Assembly: GCA_963744225.1 (NCBI GenBank)
Contig: CAVUSV010000004.1
Span: 2,046,001 to 2,110,000 of the forward strand
Length of the DNA stretch: 64,000 nucleotides
From: Bog-473 sp963744225
Lineage (GTDB): Bacteria; Actinomycetota; Acidimicrobiia; Acidimicrobiales; RAAP-2
Direction of reading: 5' to 3'
Shown piece by piece: positions 10,250 to 19,518 of this stretch; position 1 is the first letter of the stretch, and every line of letters begins with the position of its first letter. A program made the position numbers and the translations under genes. Below the pieces are notes generated by a model. That model saw nothing but the letters and a program-made list of their open reading frames with translations, ran no database searches and was not told the DNA's origin.

Positions 10250-10310
10250 TTGACATGCAACCCCTTGGCTGCTTAAGTACATCATGCAACTAAATGGTTG
10301 CATGATGTAC
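10250..10310 (+). promoter_or_regulatory. Promoter and palindromic operator of the ArsR-AHSA1 gene
   Basis: TTGACA at 10250-10255 is a good -35, with a weak -10 (TTAAGT, 10273-10278) 17 bases on. A perfect 14-bp inverted repeat, GTACATCATGCAAC at 10277-10290 and its complement at 10297-10310, has a six-base spacer and covers the expected transcription start. A related half-site, CATGCAAC, lies at 10255-10262. The placement fits autorepression by the downstream ArsR-type domain. Confidence 0.65.
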
Positions 10311-10327
10311 TACCAGCGGACGACGTG

Positions 10328-11152
10328 ATGCGAGAAATGGATGCGGTGTTCAGGGCACTGGGCGACCCCGCCCGGCGGCGACTCTTGGATCGGCTGAACG
10401 AGCGCAATGGGCTCACCCTCACCGAGCTGTGCACCGACATGGGCATGACCCGGCAGTCGGTCTCCAAGCACCTCGACGTCTTGGAGGCGGCCGACTTGAT
10501 CGCCACCATGCGGCAGGGCCGGGAGAAGCTGCATTACCTCAACACCGCCCCCATCAACGACATCACCGAGCGCTGGATCCACCACTACGACCGGGCGCGG
10601 GCGGAGGCCCTGTCCGATCTCAAGACGGCACTGGAGGCCACCCCCATGGACCAGACGACCTTCGTCTACTCGACCTACATCAACGCGACGCCCGAGCGGG
10701 TGTGGCAGGGCCTTACTGATCCGGCCTTCACGACGCGTTACTGGCGACACCCGGCGTCCGGCGGGTTGTCGTTCCGATCGGATTGGCAGAAGGGCTCGAC
10801 CTACGAAACGGCCAACGAGGAGGTCGGGCTCGTCGTCAGCGACCCCGATCAGGTCGTCCTCGAGTCGGACCCCTACCGCCGGCTCGCGTACACCTGGCAC
10901 ACCTTTACCCCCGAATGGGCGGCTGCACACGGCTTCGACGAGGCCGCGGCGGCCGCCTGGCGGGCCGAGCCCCGCTCCAAGGTGACCTTCGACATTGAGG
11001 AGACCGGCAACGGCGTGGTGAAGCTGACCGTGGTGCACGACGGCTTCGAGCCCGGCAGCGTGGTCCTCCAGGGGATCGGCAGCGGCTGGCCGGCCGTCAT
11101 CTCGAGCCTCAAGACGCTCCTCGAGACGGGGTCCCCTCTGCCGTCGGCCTAA
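10328..11152 (+). CDS. Fused ArsR-type regulator and AHSA1/SRPBCC domain protein
   Basis: Residues 1-95 are a winged-helix ArsR domain (FRALGDPARRRLLDRL, then the recognition region MTRQSVSKHLDVLEAADL). Residues from about 105 form an AHSA1-like START/SRPBCC domain (YINATPERVWQGLTDPAFT, WHTFTPEW). Such pairs are usually two genes, as at 32,601-33,448 here. The SRPBCC pocket may sense a hydrophobic ligand and modulate DNA binding. ATG 10328 is the best start; an in-frame TTG at 10298 would fall inside the operator palindrome. Confidence 0.85.
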   Translation: MREMDAVFRALGDPARRRLLDRLNERNGLTLTELCTDMGMTRQSVSKHLDVLEAADLIATMRQGREKLHYLNTAPINDITERWIHHYDRARAEALSDLKTALEATPMDQTTFVYSTYINATPERVWQGLTDPAFTTRYWRHPASGGLSFRSDWQKGSTYETANEEVGLVVSDPDQVVLESDPYRRLAYTWHTFTPEWAAAHGFDEAAAAAWRAEPRSKVTFDIEETGNGVVKLTVVHDGFEPGSVVLQGIGSGWPAVISSLKTLLETGSPLPSA

Positions 11153-11203
11153 GGTCCGCCACGCTGTCCTCGCGCCGGCGTCGCGGTTTTCAGAATCACA
11201 TCT

Positions 11204-12461
11204 TCAGGACTCCTCTGTGACGTTGAACCGCTCTGTGTAGAACCTCAGTGCGGCGCGGCGCTCACCGGCGTCGAGGCCGAACTCGGCCAGGTCGTAGATG
11301 ACTCCTCCGTGGCGCCCGCGGGGATGCTCGGCCAAGAAGGCGCCCATGGCGGTTCTGCTCGCTCGTCGAGAGGCTGAGTGGCCACGTCGTAGACACGGCT
11401 GACCATGGCTAGGTCGTCGGCCATGAACTCGTCGAAGTGCACGTCGATCGTGCGGCCCGCCGGCAAGACGGCGCGTTCGTCGGCGCACGACCGCAACATG
11501 CGCTGGAGTCGGTCCGCCCAGTACCGACCGATGCCCTCGAGTCGACTCGATCGCGGGTCAACCGGGCCGAGTAGGCGAGCATCGTCAGCATCGACGTCGT
11601 GACCGAGAGCGGGTCCCGATGGGTCACGACGAAGGTGGCGTCCGGGAACGTCTGGAGGAGGGCAGGGAACTGCTCGAGGTGCTGGGGTGACTTGAGCACC
11701 CACCGGGTGCCGCCTCGTAGCCACTGGAGCACCTTCAGGACGCGCTCCAGGTAGGCATAGCGGGTGGCTGGTCCTGCGCCAGGTAGTCGTCGCGCCAATT
11801 GGCATCGGTGCCATGGTCTCGAAGAGCATGGTGGAGAAGTCGATCGCGAGCAGCTGAATTTCCTCGTGCGTGTGGTCGACGGTCATCTCGTGCATGCGCT
11901 TGAAGTACGGCAGCGCGGCATCGAGGAACGACAGGGCCATCGCGGTCCGCTCGCGCCGCGGATCGGGCGCTCCTAGTTCGGGCTGGTCGTTGTCGGCGAG
12001 GACCGGCTCGAGGCTCTCCCAGTAGGGGAGGGAGCGGAGAGCCGGGTCGGCAGACATGAGGTTGTGCAAGTGGGTGGTGCCGGTTCGGGGGGGCCCGCAG
12101 ATGATGATCGGGGCGACGATCCGTTCTTCCAGGATCTCCGGATGCCGTCGGAGCGATCCTCCATCAGGAGCCGGTTCTTCAGCAGTCCGAGGAGGAGGAG
12201 TGCTGCTGCATGACGCCCGCCCCGTTGAAACCACCTTGCTCGCGCATGGCGCGGCACAGCACATCGAGCCTCTCCATGAAGTCGCCGGAACCGAATTCGT
12301 CCAGCCCTGTCTCCTCTGAGGCAGCATCCATGAGCTGGGCCGGTTCGAGGTTCAGCTGCGAACCGGCCTCGTCCATGAAGTCCAAAATGCCGCGCACCTC
12401 GTTGGTGTAATGAGGCTCGGCCAAGTCATCGATGCGGACCGGTGCCGGGCGGCGCGCTCAT
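11204..12461 (-). CDS. Sulfotransferase family protein (frameshifted)
   Basis: PAPS-dependent sulfotransferase of about 400 residues. GPPRTGTTHLHNLMSADP is the 5'-phosphosulfate loop, and WVLKSPQHLEQFP with FVVTHRDP marks the 3'-phosphate site. Pieces lie in different frames, with breaks near 12,430, 12,190, 11,800, 11,550 and 11,350, consistent with single-base errors. The likely ATG at 12461 overlaps the DUF1214 stop codon by four bases (ATGA), so the two genes are translationally coupled. The acceptor is unknown; related actinobacterial enzymes modify lipids or other small molecules. Confidence 0.75.
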
Positions 12462-13523
12462 AGGGTGGCCACCGGCAGGACCTCCACCTGGGGCTGCTCG
12501 GGTGTGGCGTCCGGCAGGAACCACCGGAACCAAATGCGACCCGAGCGGTGCCCAGCGGTCGAGACCCAGTTGGGGTGGGACGGCGGGGTGGCCGAGACGA
12601 CGATGACCCAGGAGCCGTCAGGCTCGTACACAACTTGAGCGCCGTTGATCGTCACGGGCTCATAGTCGTAGTTATAGGTGTGTAGGAGCCGGTTCCACAG
12701 GCACATGTTCCAGAAGACACACTTTGGCGAGCGGCCACGGATCACGAGGGCCTCGTCATCGGCCAGCTCGAAGGCGCCCATTGCGTACGCGGCGTCGCCG
12801 GCCGCCCAGCCGAACGTGGTCGTGGGTACCGGGTAGGGCGGATCGATGGCGTTGGGCGTGCCGAGCGGGAGCGGCACGATGCTGGCTTGTTCGTGTACCC
12901 ACGTGGCCATGGCCCGCAGCCGCCGGGCCAGGTCGGCATCGTTCTCACGAAAGGTCTCGGGCGGGTCGTCCGCTTCGATCCGCCAGGTGGCCCGCCGTCC
13001 CGTCCGCGGTTCCTCCAGGTAGTCCCGTGTGATCGCAGCGACGGCATCGGGCTCCAATGGGATCCAGGCAACGTCAGACTCGGTGGGTTCCCGCTGCGAG
13101 AGGACGATGTGGATTGCGCCGCCGGGACCCCGCTGCATCCTCGCTGTTCACGGTGCCGACGATGTGAGTGGAATAACGCCCGTCATTAGGACCGCCGTAG
13201 ACGGTGAGCGACAGGTACACCGCGTCGCCCGGCTGGACGGTGACGCGATAGGTGCGGGACGGGTCGATCGGGGCGAAGCAGTAATAGGCGTCGGCGTTGT
13301 CGCCGCCCCACTTCTTGTAGGGGCCCACGATCTCGACGAAGCGGGGACGCGCGGCGTCGGCCCACAGTGTCACCTCGGCCGACACTTGGAGGATGGACAA
13401 GACCCACTTGTGTGCCTCAAGCAGCGTCGTCTCGTCGTCGGCGAGCTGCTCGACCATGCGAGCCTGCGTCGCGCCCACCTGCTCGAGCAGCTCGGCGAAG
13501 GCCCTCTCGGTCTCGGTCGTCAT
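12458..13523 (-). CDS. DUF1214 domain protein (one frameshift)
   Basis: About 350 residues when a break near 13,130 is repaired. The N-terminal part includes WADAARPRFVEIVGPYKKWGG and TYRVTVQPGDAVYLSLTVYG. The C-terminal part has WNMCLWNRLLHTYNY and SWVIVVSATPPSHPNWV, the conserved DUF1214 core. The biochemical role of DUF1214 is not established. It is the first gene of a two-gene operon with the sulfotransferase, suggesting a shared substrate. Confidence 0.78.
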
Positions 13524-13620
13524 GTTTCCCCCGGCGTCTCGGCGTGTGGCCGATCATAGGGAAGCCGTCTGCGCGACCTCGCTGACGATGCTCAACCGGT
13601 GTCTCGCCCCGCCTGCAGGT

Positions 13621-13662
13621 GGGGGCTAGTGGTGACGTCGGGTGGCGCCACCGCTAGCCCCC
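13621..13662 (-). terminator. Strong hairpin downstream of the beta-propeller gene
   Basis: GGGGGCTAGTGGTG at 13621-13634 pairs with CCACCGCTAGCCCCC at 13648-13662, about 14 pairs with one G-T. It lies just past the stop of the minus-strand propeller gene and before the next gene's start. No T-run follows. Confidence 0.6.
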
Positions 13663-13675
13663 GTGCGACGGACTC

Positions 13676-14830
13676 CTAAAAGGCGACGATGCCCTCGCCG
13701 CCGGCAGCACCGGCCACGGTCACAGAACCGATCTCGGAGAGCGACCCGTTCGCATTGACCTGGAACTCGTCGACGACCCCGTTCCCGCCCGTTTGGACGT
13801 AGAGGTACTGGCCGCCCACCGATGCCGAGGCGTCAACGGTGCCTGGGTCGGTGCTGGTTTGCGGGCTGAGCAGGGTGAGCTGGCCGTCGGCGGCCGGTTG
13901 GAAGCCGCTGACCGTGTTACTTCCGGCATTGGAGGCATAGAGGTAGCCCTGGGCCGGAGCAACCCAGCATGTCGCCGCCTGACCAGTCCCGACGGCGTCG
14001 AGCAGGCTCACCGTGCCGTCGGGGTTCAGGGTGAACGTGCTCAACGCGTTCGTGCCCGCTTCAGCGATGACGAGGTGTCCAACCGCGTCGAAGGTGATCG
14101 CGAAGGGCACCGTGCCCGCCTCGACATTCACCACCGGTGCGGGCGAGAGTTCTCCGAAACGCTGGACGTTGAACACGTCGATGGTGTTGCCGTTCGCCTT
14201 GGTCGTCACGATTATCTGGCTTCCGTCTGGCGAGTAGGCCACCTGGCCCGGTGTGTGGGTGAACTGTGAGGTGTCCGTCGGAATCGTCAGACCAAGGTTC
14301 CGATTCGAGCCGGGCAACGGAAAGAGGTGGCCGAAGAATGAAACGTATTCTTGGACGCTGCCGCCGTTCAGGGCGTTCAAGACGGAGACGAATGGCCCGT
14401 GTGCCGTGACACTCACCGGAAAGATCCCATCGGAACTGACGACCTGGCGCAGGAACAGGTGATCGCCGCGGACCGAGAACACAGACACTGAATTGCTTCC
14501 GGCATTGACGGCATAGAGCAGCGCGTTGCGCGGGTCGTAGGTGAGGGAACCCTGGGAAGCTGTGTGATCCACGGCCGAACCAGTGAGCACACCGCCAATC
14601 CCGCCCGTGTTGTAGGTGCCGGCCAAGGTGAGAGCGCCGTTGGGGGCCCGGTCGTAGGCAGCCACCTGGTTTCCGGAAGGGTTGTCGGTCTCGACGAAGA
14701 CGACGTGGCTTGCGCCGAAGCCGAAAAATGGCCCATCGTGACCCTCGGCGTTGGCGGCGGCCGGTGCGACAAAGGCCGAGAGTCCCAGGACAGCACCAAG
14801 ACCTACGGCGATGCGGGTGAGTCTGTTCAT
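13676..14830 (-). CDS. Secreted lactonase-like beta-propeller protein
   Basis: 384 residues. The Sec signal peptide MNRLTRIAVGLGAVLGLSAF ends near AAANA. The mature chain is a seven-bladed propeller of the YVTN/6-phosphogluconolactonase type, with repeated blades such as YAVNAGSNSVSVFSV, LVIAEAGTNALSTFTLNPDG and YASNAGSNTVSGFQPAADG. Exported homologues are common in actinobacteria and mostly uncharacterised, so enzymatic activity is not implied. It is divergent from the ECF sigma gene across a region holding a perfect 14-bp palindrome. Confidence 0.82.
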   Translation of the reverse strand: MNRLTRIAVGLGAVLGLSAFVAPAAANAEGHDGPFFGFGASHVVFVETDNPSGNQVAAYDRAPNGALTLAGTYNTGGIGGVLTGSAVDHTASQGSLTYDPRNALLYAVNAGSNSVSVFSVRGDHLFLRQVVSSDGIFPVSVTAHGPFVSVLNALNGGSVQEYVSFFGHLFPLPGSNRNLGLTIPTDTSQFTHTPGQVAYSPDGSQIIVTTKANGNTIDVFNVQRFGELSPAPVVNVEAGTVPFAITFDAVGHLVIAEAGTNALSTFTLNPDGTVSLLDAVGTGQAATCWVAPAQGYLYASNAGSNTVSGFQPAADGQLTLLSPQTSTDPGTVDASASVGGQYLYVQTGGNGVVDEFQVNANGSLSEIGSVTVAGAAGGEGIVAF

Positions 14831-14886
14831 TGCACTCCTTCATGTCGAAATGACGGTCAAGAGCACAGTCCCCAATAGGTCGTCAA

Positions 14887-14926
14887 GCGTTACGCGACAC
14901 CCATGAACTTCTGTGTCGCGTAACGC
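14887..14926. promoter_or_regulatory. Perfect 14-bp inverted repeat in a divergent promoter region
   Basis: GCGTTACGCGACAC (14887-14900) is followed after 12 bases by its exact complement (14913-14926). It lies between the starts of the propeller gene (14830) and the sigma-factor gene (15050). That position favours a dimeric repressor site or a cruciform over a terminator. Confidence 0.6.
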
Positions 14927-15049
14927 CACCCTTCCTGACGAGGACGGAATCCATCATGGTCAGGCCGCTGGCAACGATCGGCCACCAGGCTCCGGCCGTA
15001 GCTCCCGGTCGCGAGAGAAACGTGACTGGACCGCCCTACGCTGCGATCC

Positions 15050-15636
15050 GTGGAGATGGACGTTGAGTTGCTCACTCGACTGCGCAACGGCGACGAAGAG
15101 GCGTTCCTGATGCTCGTGGAGCGCTACCAGCAGCCGATGCTGCGGCTTGCCCGCTCCATGGTCGCGAGTGGGGCCGTGGCCGAGGAAGCGGTCCAGGACA
15201 CGTGGATGGGTGTGGTCCGCGGGATCGAGCAATTCCAAGGACGGTCCTCGCTCAAGACGTGGCTCTTTCGGATCCTCGTCAATCGGACTCGTTCCGCTGG
15301 TGCCCGGGAGCGATCGTCGGTATCCATCGACGAGGCTCATGCCGTCGACCCCGTAAGTTCGATGCCCAAGGACAGTGGGCAGATCCTGTCGCACCGTGGA
15401 CCGATGAGTCTGAGGACCGTCTCGATGCGGCCAAGTGGTCGCCGGTCCTTACGGCGGCAATCCAGCTATTGCCGGAGCGTCAGCGTCAGATCATCATGCT
15501 TCGAGACGTAGAGGGGCTCTCCAGCAACGAGGCGTGTGAGGTGCTCGGGATTAGTGTCGGCAACCAGCGAATCCTGCTGCACCGTGGCCGTTCCCGGTTG
15601 CGTGAGCTCATTGAGGCCGAGATGGGGAAGGGCTGA
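15050..15636 (+). CDS. ECF RNA polymerase sigma factor (one frameshift)
   Basis: About 195 residues. Region 2 contains LMLVERYQQPMLRLARSMV and WMGVVRGIEQFQGRSSLKTW. Region 4 contains LLPERQRQIIMLRDVEGLSS and ISVGNQRILLHRGRSRLR. A one-base loss near 15,355 separates them. Repair gives KFDAQGQWADPVAPWTDES, a linker typical of one ECF subgroup. GTG 15050 or ATG 15056 is the start. It is followed after four bases by its zinc-finger anti-sigma gene. Confidence 0.82.
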
Positions 15637-15640
15637 TCGG

Positions 15641-15895
15641 ATGCTGTCGCTGCGACGAAGAGACATCGTGTGCCAGCAGGCGGTCGAGCTCGTCACCGAT
15701 TACCTGGAAGGGGCTCTGTCTCGCCGAGACCGTCGTCGGTTCGAGGCCCATCTGCGAGCGTGTCCCAACTGCACTGCGTATCTGGAACAGATCAAGGTGA
15801 CGATTCTTTTGGCAGGCGCCGTCGGCCCCGAGGACCTGACCCCCGAGGCACGGCAAGATCTGACCGAGCTGTTTCGCCGGTGGCGGGCTGAGTAG
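15641..15895 (+). CDS. Zinc-finger (zf-HC2) anti-sigma factor
   Basis: 84 residues with the ZAS signature: an early Cys (VCQQAVELVTDYLEGAL), then HLRACPNC, giving H-x3-C-x2-C. Soluble ZAS proteins hold their ECF sigma until a signal, often redox, releases it. No membrane segment is present, so this is a cytoplasmic sensor. It is co-transcribed with the sigma gene (four-base gap), which identifies its partner. Confidence 0.8.
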   Translation: MLSLRRRDIVCQQAVELVTDYLEGALSRRDRRRFEAHLRACPNCTAYLEQIKVTILLAGAVGPEDLTPEARQDLTELFRRWRAE

Positions 15896-15967
15896 TCAAA
15901 CGACGAACGGACCGTTGAAAGCTCGGTTGTCAGACGGGGGTCGTGCCTCTCGACCATAGAAGTCCAG

Positions 15968-18737
15968 GTGGGGTCCCCGATACCGACGAATTGCCGTACA
16001 TCTCCACCTCAAGCCTCTATCAATTCTGCCGATAACAGGATCGTGCTAGCGGACGGCGCCGAGGCCTCTCGTTCGCGCGTGACATCGGCGGGCTCCAACA
16101 ATGTGACGAAGGTCGACGACGCTTCGGGCCGACGCGTCCTGGCACCCATCGAACCGACCGACTCAGAGAGTGTACCGCCTGGTTCTTCCCGTTCGAGTCG
16201 CGTGGTCTCCGCTGGCGTCTACGTCTTTTCGGCCGTCCTGGCCCTTGGTACGGCCGCCCTCTTGCTGAGGGGCCCCCTTCATGACGTGGGCCCCATTCGA
16301 CATTTCGCGAACCAACCAGAGTGGCTTGCCATCGTCTGCATTCTCTGGGCGGCCGCCTTGTGGGCACCGGTGTCGCTGCACTACCGGGGCAACACGACTC
16401 TGATGGTTCTCTCAGAAGTACCCCTGCTCCTCGGCCTCGTCTTCTTGTCTCCTGCACTGCTCGTACTTGGCTGCCTCGCGGCCGACGCCTTCATCTTCGG
16501 TCTCATCCGAAGGCAGGCGGGCATCAAGGTGGCCTTCAACCTGGCGACCGGCGCGTTCGAGCGTCGCACTGGCGGCCGTGATTTACCGTGAGCTACTGGG
16601 CGCGCATAGTCCGATCAGCGTTCAGGGCTGGGGCGCAGCGGCCATCGCATTGTGCAGCGCTGCGGTTACCACGACCTTGTTGACAAAGGTCTTGTGGGCG
16701 GTGACTGGCCAGACCGCGGAGCGTCTGACGGGGACCCAGGTAACGACCGAAGCGATGCTGGTAGCGGCGAGCGTCTGCCTCTCCCTCGTGGTGCTGGACG
16801 CGGCCTGGTTCGACTCCTGGACAATCGTGCCACTGGGGTTGGTCGGCGGACTGATCATTTTGGCGTATCGGGGCTACGCGCGGCTTTCCCTGCGGTTTTC
16901 GTCATTGCAAAGGCTCTACGATTTCAGTCGTGCGCTCGGCACGGCCAACCTCGAGCCCTCCTCCATGAGCCTCGACGTGTTGGCGCAGGTTCGTACCGTC
17001 ATGCGAGCTCGTCGAGCGGAACTCGTGCTGGCCGAGTCGTCGGGGATCCCTCGCCGGATCTCGCTCGATGACAATGGGCCGTCCGGAATTGAGCTGATCA
17101 ACCTCGACGAGTCGTCAATCGTCACCGGGGCGATCGCCACGGGTCGAGCTTCGCTCCACGGCAGCGCGGCTCACGACGGTGGCCTGACGAGTGATCCGAT
17201 CGCCGGTGATTATCGTGCTGCAATAGTCGCTCCCCTCATGAATGAACAGACTGCGGTGGGAGCCATCATCGCGATCGATCGGGCCGAGGAATTGGACCCG
17301 TTCGACAGCGACGACCTCCGGCTCTTCGAGACCCTCGTGGCACATGCGAGCGCGAGCTTGGAGCGCGCTCGGCTTGTGGAGGAGTTGCGCTATGAGGTTG
17401 ACAGCAAGTCGCACCAGGCGACCCACGACTCGCTCACCGGGCTTCCAAACCGCAAGCTGTTCCTCACTCGTGCGGCAAGCGCACTACGTGAGTGCGACTG
17501 TGTAGCGGTCGTACTGTTCGACATCGACCGTTTCAAAGACGTGAATGACACCCTCGGGCACGCCATCGGAGACCGTCTCCTCCAAGAACTCTCGGAGCGT
17601 CTGCTGCGGGCCGTCGCTGACGGCGTCACAGTCGCCCGCCTCGGCGGTGACGAGTTCGCGCTGGTCCTTCCCAACGTGGGTGAACTCGAAACTGCCCTAG
17701 ACGTCGTGCGCGAATTGGACGTCGAGCTGTCGCGGCCGGTCAAGATCGACGGGCTCACACTCGCCGTGACGGCAAGCGCCGGAATCGCACTTGCCCCAGA
17801 GCACGGACAAGACGAGGACATACTTCTCCAGAGAGCGGATATTGCGATGTACCTCGCCAAGGAGCGGCGGAGCACGGTCGAGTTGTACTCGGTGGAGCAG
17901 GACCGCAGCATGCAAAGGTGGCTCATGCTCGGGGGATTGTTGACCCACGCTCTTGAAGACTGCAGCGAGCTGAGCGTGATGTATCAGCCGGTCGCCGGAG
18001 TCGAGTCTCGACAGATCGTTCAAGTCGAAGCCCTTGCGCGCTGGCAGCATCCTGTGCATGGGGCGATCCCTCCGGACGAGTTCATCTCGATCGCGGAGCA
18101 GCTCGGCCTCATCAGTCAGATCGGCGACTTCGTTCTCGGAACGGCATGTACCGACTTGGCAAGTTGGCGTCGAGCGGGGATCGAGGTCGGACTGGCCGTC
18201 AACGTATCCGGGCGAGAACTCGCCGATGGCAGTCTCGTCGATCGGGTCGCGAGGCACCTCAAGGCGCACGACATTCCTCCGGGAGATCTGACGATCGAGG
18301 TGACCGAGACCGAGGTCATGGATGATCTTGCACAAGCAAGCAAGATCCTCGACGAGCTGGCTGCCCTGGGCATTCATATCGCGATCGACGACTACGGAAC
18401 GGGCTACTCATCGCTCGCATACCTCCATCGCCTACCAGTCCAGGAATTGAAGATCGACCGGTCCTTCGTGACCAACCTCCCGAATGACTTGAGCAACGCG
18501 ATCATCGTCCGCTCGTCCATTGCCATGGCTCATTCGCTCGGGCTCAGCGTCATCGCGGAGGGAGCCGAAGACGAAGTGACCTGCGCGATGCTGGCCGACG
18601 CTGGCTGCGACTACATTCAGGGCTACTACCTGTCCAAACCAAAGATGTCGTCAGACCTGCTTGAGTGGCTCCTCGGGGGCGCATCACTAGAGTTCGCACC
18701 CCTCAACTCGACACCTCGGCCGACAGTTCGCGTCTAG
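15968..18737 (+). CDS. Membrane GGDEF-EAL protein with GAF-like sensor (one frameshift)
   Basis: Cyclic-di-GMP metabolism protein. The N-terminal 300 residues hold about seven membrane helices. A GAF-like segment follows (about 17,000-17,370), then a GGDEF domain (DIDRFKDVNDTLGHAIGD, with active-site RLGGDEFA) and an EAL domain (VEALARW, DDYGTGYSSL, IAEGAED). Key residues of both catalytic domains are present, except that the EAL motif reads VEALARW. Frames switch near 16,555, so a single indel splits the membrane part. The start at GTG 15968 is uncertain. Confidence 0.82.
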
Positions 18738-19235
18738 GCCCGGCTGCGGCGGCGAATCGTGCCGCTTGCAACGAATGATCGCGGTTCGCACGTGCCGCGC
18801 TTGCGGTCCACCGGCAGGGTCCAGCGGCTCGGTTGTCGTTCTTCGTCGGCGGACGTGGGAGCCACCCGAAGGTCGTGCGAGGACAAACCACGTCTTTGAC
18901 GAATCCGCCCTCCACGATGGAGTGCGAACAGACCGGTGGGGCCCCAGAGCGGCGTGAGCTAGCGGATAGTGCGGGCGTTCGTGGCCACGGGTCACGCATA
19001 ACGCCGCGTTCGCTGGCTGTCATCTTCCCGTCGGGCTCTAGGGGAGAAAAGGTCAGGTCTGACGCTTGCGCCTGCTCTTCAGCACGAACTTCCACCCAAT
19101 TTCCTGGTCAACAGGCACAACGCCTGCGCAATGGTTGCACAATGGTTGCACAATGGGAGAAACTTCACGCGGAGGATCAAGGGTACCGGTAGCACGGTGT
19201 TGGGCCCTCGACTCCTCCTACGTGTACCACCGTGC
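18738..19235. other. 498-base stretch without a convincing gene
   Basis: No frame shows family motifs. It contains the 11-bp tandem repeat at 19129 and presumably the promoter of the efflux leader near its right end, but no clear -10/-35 pair could be chosen. Confidence 0.4.
19129..19157 (+). repeat. 11-bp tandem repeat upstream of the efflux leader
   Basis: CAATGGTTGCA occurs at 19129-19139 and 19140-19150, and a partial third copy (CAATGGG) follows. Each unit carries TTGCA, so it could be an iterated activator site or overlapping -35 boxes. Confidence 0.6.
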
Positions 19236-19515
19236 AAAGGAGGTGAGTGACCATGAGACGACGTGGAGGCAGAGCCGGCTGATCCCAATCAGTCGGATGA
19301 AATACAGCCGTAGCAGGTTCACTCACCCTCCCCCAGCCAGGGTACGGGGTGTTGCTGTGGCTGTATCGACACGGCGGGTGGCCACCTTGAGCGAAATTTG
19401 TTCTCGCCGAGGCGGATGCCCGCCGCTGTCGCGTCACCGGCCAAGACGGTGAACGGATAGGTATCGGCGAGGAGAACGGTGCAACAATCTGATTGAGGCG
19501 ACGAGGCCGAGAGGT
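19236..19515 (+). promoter_or_regulatory. Structured leader / putative ribosome-mediated attenuator
   Basis: A strong Shine-Dalgarno (AAAGGAGGTG, 19236-19245) drives a nine-codon leader. Downstream, ATACAGCCGTAGCA (19302-19315) pairs along all 14 bases, with two G-T pairs, with TGCTGTGGCTGTAT (19353-19366). A further stem pairs about 19400-19410 with 19464-19476, ending 40 bases before the MFS start. A leader peptide, large hairpins and then an efflux gene is the classic layout of antibiotic-inducible attenuation. Confidence 0.6.
19253..19282 (+). CDS. Leader peptide MRRRGGRAG
   Basis: A nine-residue ORF, ATG to TGA, seven bases after a near-perfect Shine-Dalgarno. Four of nine residues are Arg. 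It lies 236 bases upstream of an MFS efflux gene within a strongly folded leader. Ribosome stalling here would be expected to change folding of the stem at 19302-19366. No homologue is recalled; the call rests on context. Confidence 0.6.
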   Translation: MRRRGGRAG

Positions 19516-19518
19516 TTG

